Below, one piece after another: positions 42,790-51,600 of a DNA stretch of 64,000 nucleotides; the first letter of the stretch is position 1; every line of letters starts with the position of its first letter. The translations under genes were made by a program, and so were the position numbers. Location: assembly GCF_003641185.1 (NCBI RefSeq), contig NZ_CP032757.1, positions 3,038,001 to 3,102,000 on the forward strand, read 5' to 3'. The DNA is from Lactiplantibacillus pentosus. GTDB taxonomy: Bacteria > Bacillota > Bacilli > Lactobacillales > Lactobacillaceae. Below the pieces are notes generated by a model, which had not been told where the DNA came from, searched no databases, and was given only the letters and a program-made list of their open reading frames with translations.

Positions 42790-43728
42790 CTACTTCAACA
42801 AGTCCTTCTTCACCATATCAATCATTTGTGAATAGGCAATTGGGCCAGAATACTGCCAACTGCTGCTATCGCCGTACTGGTACAGATGCTTGTTCTTGAC
42901 AGCTTTGATATTTTTCCACAGTGGGTCCTTAAACAGGGCGGCCCCCTTCTGGCTGTTGACTAAGAAAATGTCGTCCGCATCCAACTTAACGAGCTTCTCC
43001 AATGAAACTGCCGACCAGTCCGCAGTCGCGGATTTAGAAACTTGTTTGACCAAGCTAGGCTCACCGAGCTTCAAATCACCGTACAATAGTGCGCCGCTGG
43101 CAGAACTGTCATTGACCATGTAAGCCGTATTATTGGTCACCCACAGGACAGCGACTTTATGTTGGCCTGATTTCTTCAACGCCTTACGAGTGGTCGCAAC
43201 CTTCTGATCGTACTTGGCGAGCACCTTTTTGGCCTTAGCCTGCCGATTGACCGCCTTGGCCACGTCTAAGAAGGTCTGGCGCCAAGTTACATTAGTCCCA
43301 TTCTTCACGACGTAGGTCGGCGCGATTTTGCTGTACTGGGCATACTTGCCATTCGCGACCGCGCTACTCGTACCCATCAGAATTAAATCCGGCTTGGCTT
43401 TCGTCACCGCTTCATAGGGTAAGGAATAATCAATCAACGGAACGCCCTTTAACGACTTCTTCAAATATTCCTGCGTGCCACTCCCGTTTTTGACCGACCA
43501 CTGCACGACCGGCTTGATGCCAAGGGCAACTAAATCATCTTCTAAGTAACTCCCAATCACGCGTTTGGGATGCTTCGGTACTTTGACCTTATGTTTTAAG
43601 TAATCTGTGCGCGTCACCGTCGTCGAACTGGTCTGCTTCGTAGTCCCACAAGCGCCTAATAATAGGCTGCACGCGAGCCCCACGACTAACCCTAACTTGA
43701 TTCCCTGCCACCGTTTTACCAATCTCAT
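42790..43728 (-). CDS. Iron-siderophore ABC transporter substrate-binding lipoprotein
   Basis: About 312 residues. Lipoprotein signal (VVGLACSLLLGAC, lipobox LLGAC), then the FecB/FhuD-type periplasmic-binding-protein-2 fold: VPKHPKRVIGSYLEDDLVAL, AKPDLILMGTSSA, WSAVSLEKLVKLDADDIFLV. Captures ferric-siderophore or haem-like ligand outside the membrane. Start: ATG at 43726-43728 after AAAGGTGG; the frame extends 21 codons upstream. A minus-strand promoter TTGACA (43777-43782), 17-base spacer, TAATAA (43754-43759) precedes it. Divergent from the ATPase/permease operon. Confidence 0.87.
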   Translation of the reverse strand: MRLVKRWQGIKLGLVVGLACSLLLGACGTTKQTSSTTVTRTDYLKHKVKVPKHPKRVIGSYLEDDLVALGIKPVVQWSVKNGSGTQEYLKKSLKGVPLIDYSLPYEAVTKAKPDLILMGTSSAVANGKYAQYSKIAPTYVVKNGTNVTWRQTFLDVAKAVNRQAKAKKVLAKYDQKVATTRKALKKSGQHKVAVLWVTNNTAYMVNDSSASGALLYGDLKLGEPSLVKQVSKSATADWSAVSLEKLVKLDADDIFLVNSQKGAALFKDPLWKNIKAVKNKHLYQYGDSSSWQYSGPIAYSQMIDMVKKDLLK

Positions 43729-43753
43729 TGCCACCTTTCCGTCATTACTCAAA

Positions 43754-43782
43754 TTATTAGTGAAAACACTATCAATTGTCAA
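43754..43782 (-). promoter_or_regulatory. Promoter of the binding-lipoprotein gene
   Basis: Minus strand TTGACA, 17 bases, TAATAA. No canonical Fur box (GATAATGATAATCATTATC-like) is visible in the divergent region 43729-43985. Confidence 0.65.
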
Positions 43783-43985
43783 CAAAAACATTTAAAATGT
43801 AACTATTCATCGATATAAAAGATGAATAAAACCACGTTAAACCGGCATTGTCTATTAATAGTTCAATTAAGATTTAATAAAACTAGATTGTGTACAACTA
43901 AACAAAGTCCAATTAAGTGAACGCTTACACTTTTTTACATAGTATCCCTGCACTAGTACGCAATTTTTCGAAAGGAAGTCTATCT

Positions 43986-44780
43986 GTGAATACGATTGAA
44001 GCACAAAATGTCTGCCTTGGTTATGGCACCAAAGTCATCGTCGACCAACTCTCACTGACCATTCCACAGGGCCAAATCACCACCTTGATTGGCCCCAATG
44101 GTAGTGGCAAGTCGACACTGATCCGGTCAATTGCCCACCTGTTGAAACCAACCACTGGCGTTATCTTACTCGACCATCAGAACATCCAACATATCAAGAG
44201 TAAGGCCTTTGCCAAAAAGATTGCGGTCCTGCCGCAAACGAACCAAGCGGCCAACGACTTAACCGTCGACGAACTCGTCACCTTTGGCCGCTTACCTTAC
44301 CGGCACCCATTGAGCAGTCTCAGTGCCACGGACCACGAGAAGATCGAGTGGGCGTTGACACAAGCTAGTCTGCAGGACCTCCGCAATCGGCCACTCAGCA
44401 CTTTATCTGGTGGGCAGCGCCAGCGTGCTTGGATTGCCATGGCAGTCGCTCAAGATACCGAGACGATTATCTTGGATGAACCGACGACCTACCTAGACCT
44501 GACCCATCAATTGGAAGTCATGCAGCTCGTTCAACAGCTCAATCAGCAGGCCCACCGGACGATTATTATGGCCTTGCACGACTTAAATCACGCCGCCCGC
44601 TTCTCAGACCAACTGATTGCGCTCAAGGACGGTCACGTCCTAGCGCACGGCCCGGTTGCAAGCGTCATGACGGCTGCTAATCTAAAAACGATTTTTAATA
44701 TCGACGGGACCCTAGTCGATTACCAAGGGACGCCATTAATCCTGACCTACAACGGTTGTCAAGGGGCGGTCCATTCATGA
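43986..44780 (+). CDS. Iron-siderophore ABC transporter ATP-binding protein (FecE-like)
   Basis: 264 residues. Walker A GPNGSGKST, Q-loop (LPQTNQAANDLTV), signature LSGGQRQRAWIAMAVAQ, Walker B TIILDEPTTYLDL and the switch His (MALHDLNHAARF), all intact. It powers the permeases that follow. Start: GTG at 43986-43988, seven bases after AAAGGAAG; the ATG 23 codons upstream has no site. Stop overlaps the next gene by four bases. Confidence 0.9.
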   Translation: MNTIEAQNVCLGYGTKVIVDQLSLTIPQGQITTLIGPNGSGKSTLIRSIAHLLKPTTGVILLDHQNIQHIKSKAFAKKIAVLPQTNQAANDLTVDELVTFGRLPYRHPLSSLSATDHEKIEWALTQASLQDLRNRPLSTLSGGQRQRAWIAMAVAQDTETIILDEPTTYLDLTHQLEVMQLVQQLNQQAHRTIIMALHDLNHAARFSDQLIALKDGHVLAHGPVASVMTAANLKTIFNIDGTLVDYQGTPLILTYNGCQGAVHS

Positions 44781-45775
44781 AAACGACGACTAAAACTTGG
44801 CTCGTTCTTGGGCTCAGCGTTGGCGTCCTGTTAATTGTCATGTTATTAAGTCTCAGATTCGGCGCGGACCAAGTACGAACCGCAACCGTTTGGCAAGCGT
44901 TGACGGCTTCTAAGACTACGACCCTCAATCAGCAAATCATCCGCCATATTCGGGTGCCGCGCGTACTGGGGGCGGCGTTGATTGGTGCGGCCCTCGCTGG
45001 CAGTGGTGCGCTGATGCAGGCAGTGACGCGTAATCCGTTAGCGGACTCCGGTCTGCTGGGCATTAACGCCGGCGCCGGCTTGATGCTGACGCTCTGTCTC
45101 GCATTTTGGCCGCACCTCTCGACTATACAAACGACTGGATGGGCCGTGGTCGGTGCCGCAGTGAGCGCCGGTCTGATTTTTATGATTAGTACCGCCCGCC
45201 ACGTGCAACTCGACCCAACAATTCTCGTCTTGGCCGGTATCGCCATCAGTAGCCTGCTGACGGCTATTAGTGAAGGCCTAGCCCTTGTCTTGCAGCTCAA
45301 ACAAGACTTGGCCTTCTGGTATTTTGGCGGTCTCGGCGCCGTTAGCTGGTCGCAGCTGAACTTATTAGGACCCGGACTAGTAGTCGGACTCCTACTGACC
45401 TTACTATTAGCACCCCAGTTAAACCTCGCCTACCTGACTGACGATAACGCGCAAAGTTTGGGCAAAAGTTTGCCACTCTTACGTGGACTCGCACTCGTCT
45501 GTGCCGTGATTCTTTCAGGTATCTCCGTCGCGTTAGTCGGCACGATCAGTTTCGTCGGCCTAATGATTCCGCACATGTCGCGCTGGTTAGTCGGGGCCAG
45601 TTATCGTTACAGTATGCCACTGACCCTGATCTTGGGTGCAACTTTGACGGTTGGCGCTGATTTGATTGCACGCCTCGTCAACCCACCCCACGAAACGCCA
45701 TTCGGAATCATCATTTCACTGATTGGGGTGCCGTGCTTTATCTACTTGGCACGAAAGGAGTCGACGACCGCATGA
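44777..45775 (+). CDS. Iron-siderophore ABC transporter permease (FecCD family)
   Basis: About 332 residues, nine to ten membrane spans: IRHIRVPRVLGAALIGAALA, GSGALMQAVTRNPLADSGLL, GAGLML, GTISFVGLMIPHMSRWLVGA, all FecCD hallmarks. ATG at 44777 overlaps the ATPase stop (ATGA), and its stop overlaps the next permease in the same way. Forms the channel with the second permease. Confidence 0.9.
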   Translation: MKTTTKTWLVLGLSVGVLLIVMLLSLRFGADQVRTATVWQALTASKTTTLNQQIIRHIRVPRVLGAALIGAALAGSGALMQAVTRNPLADSGLLGINAGAGLMLTLCLAFWPHLSTIQTTGWAVVGAAVSAGLIFMISTARHVQLDPTILVLAGIAISSLLTAISEGLALVLQLKQDLAFWYFGGLGAVSWSQLNLLGPGLVVGLLLTLLLAPQLNLAYLTDDNAQSLGKSLPLLRGLALVCAVILSGISVALVGTISFVGLMIPHMSRWLVGASYRYSMPLTLILGATLTVGADLIARLVNPPHETPFGIIISLIGVPCFIYLARKESTTA

Positions 45776-46767
45776 GCCAAAGACAACGTTTAATCACTTG
45801 GACGCTGGCATTAGTCGTCATCATCGGCTGCTTAGCGGTTCTCAACCTGAGTACCGGAAGTATGGCGATTGGTTGGTCCGCGCTCGTCAAATTACTGAGT
45901 GGGCAAGGTTCCGCGACTGATACACTTGTGTTACTGAACTTTCGGCTTCCGCGAATCGTCCTCGCCATCATCGTCGGCTGGGCCTTGGCATTAGCCGGCA
46001 ACGTGCTCCAGACACTGACGAACAATCCAATGGCCGATCCGAGTTTATTAGGCATCAATAATGGTGCGGGACTAGCGGTCATGCTATTGATTATTAGTGC
46101 AGGCACCAACCCAGCACTGACTTTTAGCCTGCCTATCGTGGCATTACTCGGCGCATGGGGCAGCACCGGCCTGATTTTTCTACTTGCAAACCAGCCCCAA
46201 CGCGGCCTATCATCCAAACGCCTGTTACTGGTCGGGGTCGCCTTATCAGGATGTTTTTCAGCCTTGATGGTCCTGATGACGCTCAAATTATCACCTGATA
46301 ACTATCAATTTGTAATGAACTGGCTGGCCGGCAGTCTCTGGGGAACGGCTTGGTCCTATATTGGCTGGGCATTACCGTGGCTGATTGGCGGCAGTCTGAT
46401 TCTATTCGCACAATTGCCCGTCCTGGACGCCTTCACGTTAGGTCCCACCACTGCACAAACCCTAGGCATCAACTTAAAGCATCGCCAGCTCGGCTTAATC
46501 AGTGTTGCTGCGATGCTAGCAGGTGTGAGTGTCGCCATCAGTGGCGGTATCAGCTTCATCGGTCTCATCACGCCTAACCTAGCGCGCCGCATCGTCGGTC
46601 CCCGGCAGCGTTACCAGTTACCAATGGCCGGCTTATTAGGGAGCGCACTATTATTGGCGGCTGACACGCTTGGTAAACTGATCACCACGACGACGGAACT
46701 CCCCGCTGGCGTGCTAGTCGCGCTGATTGGTGCACCGTACTTCATTTATTTGTTGGTGCAGGGGTAA
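45772..46767 (+). CDS. Iron-siderophore ABC transporter permease (FecCD family)
   Basis: About 331 residues: FRLPRIVLAIIVGWALALAG, NVLQTLTNNPMADPSLLGIN, GGISFIGLITPNLARRIVGP. ATG at 45772 overlaps the preceding stop. The two permeases are homologous but divergent, as usual for FecC/FecD heterodimers. Last gene of the operon; followed by a terminator. Confidence 0.9.
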   Translation: MSQRQRLITWTLALVVIIGCLAVLNLSTGSMAIGWSALVKLLSGQGSATDTLVLLNFRLPRIVLAIIVGWALALAGNVLQTLTNNPMADPSLLGINNGAGLAVMLLIISAGTNPALTFSLPIVALLGAWGSTGLIFLLANQPQRGLSSKRLLLVGVALSGCFSALMVLMTLKLSPDNYQFVMNWLAGSLWGTAWSYIGWALPWLIGGSLILFAQLPVLDAFTLGPTTAQTLGINLKHRQLGLISVAAMLAGVSVAISGGISFIGLITPNLARRIVGPRQRYQLPMAGLLGSALLLAADTLGKLITTTTELPAGVLVALIGAPYFIYLLVQG

Positions 46768-46827
46768 ATATGGACGCGTGTGGGACGCTTAAGGTCGATG
46801 GAAATTTTAGCAATTATTGAGTTACGT

Positions 46828-46882
46828 ACGACCCCTGATTCTGCTTGGATTGTGGAATTAGGGGCCGTTTTTGATTGTTCCG
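46828..46882 (+). terminator. Terminator of the ABC importer operon
   Basis: CGACCCCTGATTC and GGAATTAGGGGCCG pair with a few wobbles around a central loop, then TTTTTG. Confidence 0.65.
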
Positions 46883-46947
46883 TCACTCGAATAACATCTG
46901 GCGACCAGCATCACAACTAATTGTATGGACTTCACTTGCTTGCTCAA

Positions 46948-47002
46948 AAAAACGTGTCCTGACTATCATCAATCAATAGTTAGGACACGCTTTTTACTAG
47001 CG
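46948..47002 (-). terminator. Terminator of the SDR/acetyltransferase operon
   Basis: AAAAACGTGTCCTGACTAT and ATAGTTAGGACACGCTTTTT form a strong stem downstream of 47023; T-runs exist on both strands. Confidence 0.82.
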
Positions 47003-47022
47003 CATCATTTTTTGATTTAAAA

Positions 47023-47769
47023 TTAAACTTCCTGTTGCGCCGGCCGTACCAACACTTCACTAATCGCAACGTGCTTAGGTTGGTCAATCGCAAATAACAC
47101 GGCGTTTGCAATGTCTTCCGGATTCAACGCTAATCCTTTACTGTCATCCGCATTCATTAATTCGCTAATTCCGGCCTGAATTTGGGTGTTACCAATCGTG
47201 TTGACTAGTTCAGTCCGAACCGCACCTGGTGAAACGATCGTCGACCGAATCCCGTGGTTCTTTTCTTCCTGACGCAAGCCTTCCATGATTGCCCGGACCG
47301 CATACTTCGTTCCATTATAAACGGCAGATGCCGGGTAAACGACGTGGCCGGCCACTGAATCGGTCGTAATAATCAGACCATCTTGTTGCTTTTGCATGAT
47401 GGGTAAGACTTCGCCGATACCGTTCAAAACGCCCATGATATTTACGTTTAGCATCATCTGCCATTTATCATATTCACGGTCACTCAAATTACCCTGGGGC
47501 ATCGTGCCAGCGTTATTGTATAAGACATCCACGCGGCCAAATTTGCTGACGGCTAGGTCGATCAGTGCTTTGACTTGTGCTCGGTCAGTCACGTCCGTCA
47601 CTTGATAGACCGCATTATCGCCAATCGTTTGACTTAATTCCTGTAACCGGTCTTCACGGCGGGCACCCAATACGACTTTAGCACCCTTCGACGCGAGTAA
47701 TTTTGCAGTGGCAGCGCCAATCCCACTCGATGCACCGGTAATCACGACAACTTTATTTTCAATACTCAT
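47023..47769 (-). CDS. SDR-family oxidoreductase
   Basis: 248 residues, classical SDR: VVITGASSGIGAATAKLLAS, NNAGTMPQGNL, catalytic Ser (TTDSVAGHVVYPASAVYNGT) and YNGTKY (YxxxK). NAD(P)-dependent; substrate unknown. AGGAGG upstream of the ATG. Follows the acetyltransferase by about 20 bases, so the two form an operon. Confidence 0.88.
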   Translation of the reverse strand: MSIENKVVVITGASSGIGAATAKLLASKGAKVVLGARREDRLQELSQTIGDNAVYQVTDVTDRAQVKALIDLAVSKFGRVDVLYNNAGTMPQGNLSDREYDKWQMMLNVNIMGVLNGIGEVLPIMQKQQDGLIITTDSVAGHVVYPASAVYNGTKYAVRAIMEGLRQEEKNHGIRSTIVSPGAVRTELVNTIGNTQIQAGISELMNADDSKGLALNPEDIANAVLFAIDQPKHVAISEVLVRPAQQEV

Positions 47770-47790
47770 AATTTAATCGTCCTCCTAAAA

Positions 47791-48324
47791 TTACCCTTCG
47801 ATTGTTTTAATGACTTTGGCGGGAACGCCCGCAACCACGGTATTGGCCGGCACTGACTTAGTAACAACTGCACCAGCGCCGACGACCGCATTTTCACCGA
47901 TCGTGACACCCGCCAGGATTTTAGCACCCGCACCGATCCACGCATTGCGTTCTACTTTAATCGGCTCAACCACGACGGCCCGCCGTTTAACCGGGGCCAA
48001 GGGATGGTTCACGGATAATAACATTGCACCGGGGCCAATCAACACGTCGTCTGCCAAGCTAATGCCGCCCAAATCGGTAATCTGAACATTATCGTTGATG
48101 TAGACGCGTTTACCGAGTCGCAAGTTACGCCCGTAATCCGTCCAGAATGGCAACCGCACTTCCACGGAGTCGTCAATATCTTGACCAGTGATTTCGGACA
48201 AGATTTGGCGAATCTCCGGTAATGTCTTAGCCGTGTGATTCAATTGGTGAACGCGCCGCTGATTCGCATCAATTACTGGTTGAATTGCCGCGAGCTGCGC
48301 CTTATCTAAATATTTAGGTTCGAT
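47791..48324 (-). CDS. Maltose/galactoside O-acetyltransferase-like protein with altered start codon
   Basis: Left-handed beta-helix acetyltransferase: VYINDNVQITDLGGISLADD, SVNHPLAPVKRRAVVVEPIK, ERNAWIGAGAKILAGVTIGE, NAVVGAGAVVTKSVPANTVV. The first usual start in frame is TTG at 48243 (150 residues, no ribosome site). Protein-like sequence continues upstream 27 codons (EPKYLDKAQLAAIQPVIDAN, QRRVHQ) to an ATC at 48322-48324, which sits nine bases after a strong GGAGG. A stop lies shortly above. The original ATG was probably changed to ATC, so translation is now weak or shifted to the TTG. Transfers acetyl from acetyl-CoA to a sugar. Confidence 0.72.
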   Translation of the reverse strand: MEPKYLDKAQLAAIQPVIDANQRRVHQLNHTAKTLPEIRQILSEITGQDIDDSVEVRLPFWTDYGRNLRLGKRVYINDNVQITDLGGISLADDVLIGPGAMLLSVNHPLAPVKRRAVVVEPIKVERNAWIGAGAKILAGVTIGENAVVGAGAVVTKSVPANTVVAGVPAKVIKTIEG

Positions 48325-48672
48325 AAGTCGTCCCCTCCTTCATAAGATACGTCTAGTATACGGGCGAGTAGCTATCATGTAAAATGCTTATATTAAATGA
48401 TAATTGATAACCTTTAAGCATAGTTCGAACGTTTAATCGACGCCACCTATCTGGCAGGCTACCGCAGACTTACCACTGCGTGAAACCGGCGTCAAATCCG
48501 AGTGTCCCAAAAACAGCGGTCCATTCTAATCCGGTCCAACGTCGCGACTCAATTCGCCCTCTATCATGCAAATACACAAAAACGCCTCACAATCATCAGG
48601 ACTGGTAACTAGTACCCATCCTGAGCTTGTGAGGCATTTTAATCTTGTTTAAAAACTGTTGAAATTCATGGC
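48325..48672. other. Intergenic region with terminator of the giant adhesin gene
   Basis: No gene; the ribosome site AGGAGGGG of the acetyltransferase gene lies at about 48333-48340. The terminator of 48673 is at 48578-48642. Confidence 0.5.
48578..48642 (-). terminator. Terminator of the giant adhesin gene
   Basis: Minus strand GCCTCACAA-GCTCAGGA pairs with TCCTGATGA-TTGTGAGGC around a loop and is followed by GTTTTTG. Confidence 0.85.
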
Positions 48673-51600
48673 TTATTCATGATGCCGTTTCCGCTTCACG
48701 CCACCAAAGCTCAACAGGAAGGCCGCTAACGTCAGTCCGAGCGTCGTTGCCATTAACCCAGACTGCCGGTTATCACTGGTCTGTGGTAGCTGACCGGCTG
48801 CGTTGGATTGACGCTGACGAGTCGGTGCCGATGTCGCTTTTACACCCGACTTGATAGCGGCCGTCGTAGGCTTAGGTCGTGCGTTAGATTGCTTGGTCTG
48901 CGCTGCCTGCGACGAGCGTGCTTGTTTAGTCGTCGTTACTTGAGCAACTTGACCAGTTGACGTTCCCGTTGCCGGTTGTGGTGCCGGGGTCGTTTGACCA
49001 GTCTTACCTGGTTGAACGTGGTCATCCGACTTAACCGTGGTCGTTGGTTGACTTGTCTTGGTTGGCTTGACCGGCTTGGTTGTTTCCGTTGGCTTCGTCG
49101 GTTTGACCGGTTTCGCTGGCTTAGCTGGTTCTGTCGGCTTCGTTGGCTTAGTCGGTTTGACTGGCTTTGTTGGCTCAGTCGGTTTGACTGGCTTTGTCGG
49201 CTCAGTCGGCTTGGCTGGTTCATCCGCCGCATAGGTCACCGTTTGAACGTCATCAGCACTCGCCGCTGTAATCGTGACAGTTTGGGCCCCGGCCGTTACC
49301 GCGTGGTAGCCCGCAATCGTTGGCGCCGCTAATGCCGTGAACGCCATGGTCGTCGGTGTCCATTCACTATACGTGTTGACACCAGTGACCGCATCACTGA
49401 CTCCAGAACGGGTGAACGTCAGCGTTCGTACCGTATCGGCTAATAACGCTTTGCCAGCTTGGTCTTGATAATGAATCGTTTGGGTCACGGCCTTCGTCAG
49501 CTGAGTGGGCGCCGTAATCACCGTCTTATTGTGTGCCAAGTAAACGGTGTACGCTTGGACCGCGTCGTCTTGGTCGAAGGTCGCGTCCGCTGGATAATCG
49601 CTGCCCATCAAGACATACCCAGCTTGAACGTACGCTGCAATCTGGGCGGTCGTTTGATAGCCGAGTGGCGTCCCAAACGCCCCCGTTAGCGTGATTGTCG
49701 CGCCTAACTGTTGATTGGTCGTCGCGTCGATATAGGTAACTGTCGCGGTTTCCGTCTTTGCCTGATACGTCACGACCGCTTGCGTATCTGCAGCTTTCGC
49801 GCCGACATCGACACTAGTGACGCGCGTGGTATCCGGGGTGTACCCGACAATCGTTGGCGACGTCATCGCGGCGTACGCCCCAGTCGTGGCGGCATCAGCT
49901 GTCATCCAATCGCTATAAATCACTTGTTGGGTCACTTGGTCAATCGTCGCGTTGCGATAAAAGGCGACGGTTTGCGTAGCTGTTGGTGCAGCCGTGCGTC
50001 CATCCGTGTAGATGTACGTGATCGTGCGCTGTTTGCTCATCGTCAAGTCCGCACTACCAGTGCCAGCTGGATATTTGGGGCCATCGGGATTATCGCCATC
50101 GATGGGTTGTCCCGGCGTTCCGGGTTCGCTCGGCGTTACCGTCGTCAAATGGTGCGTTAGTTTGACCGTATAGTTACGTGGTGTGCCCACTTGGTCGAAT
50201 TGGATACCGGTCGTTGGGACGTCATTGTCCACTAATTGATAGCCCTGTTGCTCGTAAGCCGTAATCTGTGTAGCTGGTGAATAAGTGCTAGTCGTGCCAT
50301 AGTCACCGGTCACGGGAGTCGTCAGCGTCTGCCCACCAGTGGCATCGATAAACGTCACCGTTGCTGTCATCGCTTGTGGGGCATACGTAATCACGATGGT
50401 TTGCGGTTGGTTCTGGCTAGTCAGCGTCGTTGCCGCCACTTCGTCAGAACTAGCCTGATAACCAGTAATCGTTGGTGATGTCACTGCCGCAACGCCGGCA
50501 CTTTGGCCAGTTGCTACGGCCCAATCGCTATAGGTCAACTGATCGCCAGTCACCATGTCAAAGGTCGCCGTACGGTCAAAGGTGACCGACTGTTGGACGG
50601 GCGTTGCCGCCTGCGTCCCATCAGCATATTGATAATCGATCGTCCGCGTGACTGTCTTTTGTAAATCAGTTTGCGCCGTGCCAGCGGGATACTTAGGTCC
50701 ATCTGGATTGGTCGGGTCAATCGCACTGCCAGGGGTTCCGGGATGGTCGACACTCACCGTCACCCGCTGATGCGCAAGCTTAATGGTATAAACCGGTTGG
50801 CCCTCAGTGTAAACGAGCTGGTCTGGCAAATCCGAGGCGGTCAAAATGTAGCCGAGTTGCGTGTACTGAGCAATATCGGCTGTAGCGTTATAGTCAGCCA
50901 CATCGCCGTAATAACCATTCAGTGGGACGCTCTTTAAGACCGTGTTGCCGGCCGTTTCGTCAACAAACTGCACGGTGATGCTTTCGGGATTAGCCGCATA
51001 TGTCACCGTTGTCGCCAACGCTTCGCCGACTTTGGTGGCCGTTGCTGCAGCCACCGTTGCGATATCGGGCGTATACCCGATTAGCGTCGGTGACGTTACC
51101 GCAGCATAGGTCGCATCCGCCGTCGTCCAATTGCCATACGATAACACGGTCTGGTCAACGGTATCGACCGTGGCCGTCCGCGTATAAGCGACCATTTGGA
51201 CCTGGTCATCCGCCGCCTTGGTCTGGTCAGCGTACACGTAATGAATCGTCCGCTGACTCGTCTGCCACAACGTATCAGGGTCAACACTGCCCGGCTGATC
51301 GACCGTGACCGTCTGAGTACCATGGGCCAGTTCAACGACATAATCATTTCCAGTGGCGCCAAACGTGATACCAGTCGTCGGTATCCCGTTTGAAACGAGC
51401 ACGTAACCGGCTTTGACGTAGGCCGCAATTTGGTCTGCGGGTGAATAGGTCGCCGTCGACCCGTAGCCACCGGTCAATTGCACGGTCGTCCCGAGTGGTT
51501 GGTTGGTCGTCGTGTCCATGAAGGTGACCGTCGCCGTTTCCTTGTTCTGCTGATAAATGTAAACGACTTGACCGCCGACATCGCTCAACATGCCATTCGG

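Noticed and set aside
43783..43985. Fur box between the binding-protein gene and the importer operon
   Set aside because: No sequence close to the 19-bp Fur consensus was found; only a loose dyad (TTCATC/GATGAA).
45738..46286. 182-codon minus-strand frame opposite the second permease
   Set aside because: Antisense shadow of a membrane protein gene; composition is that of reversed hydrophobic codons and it lacks a ribosome site.
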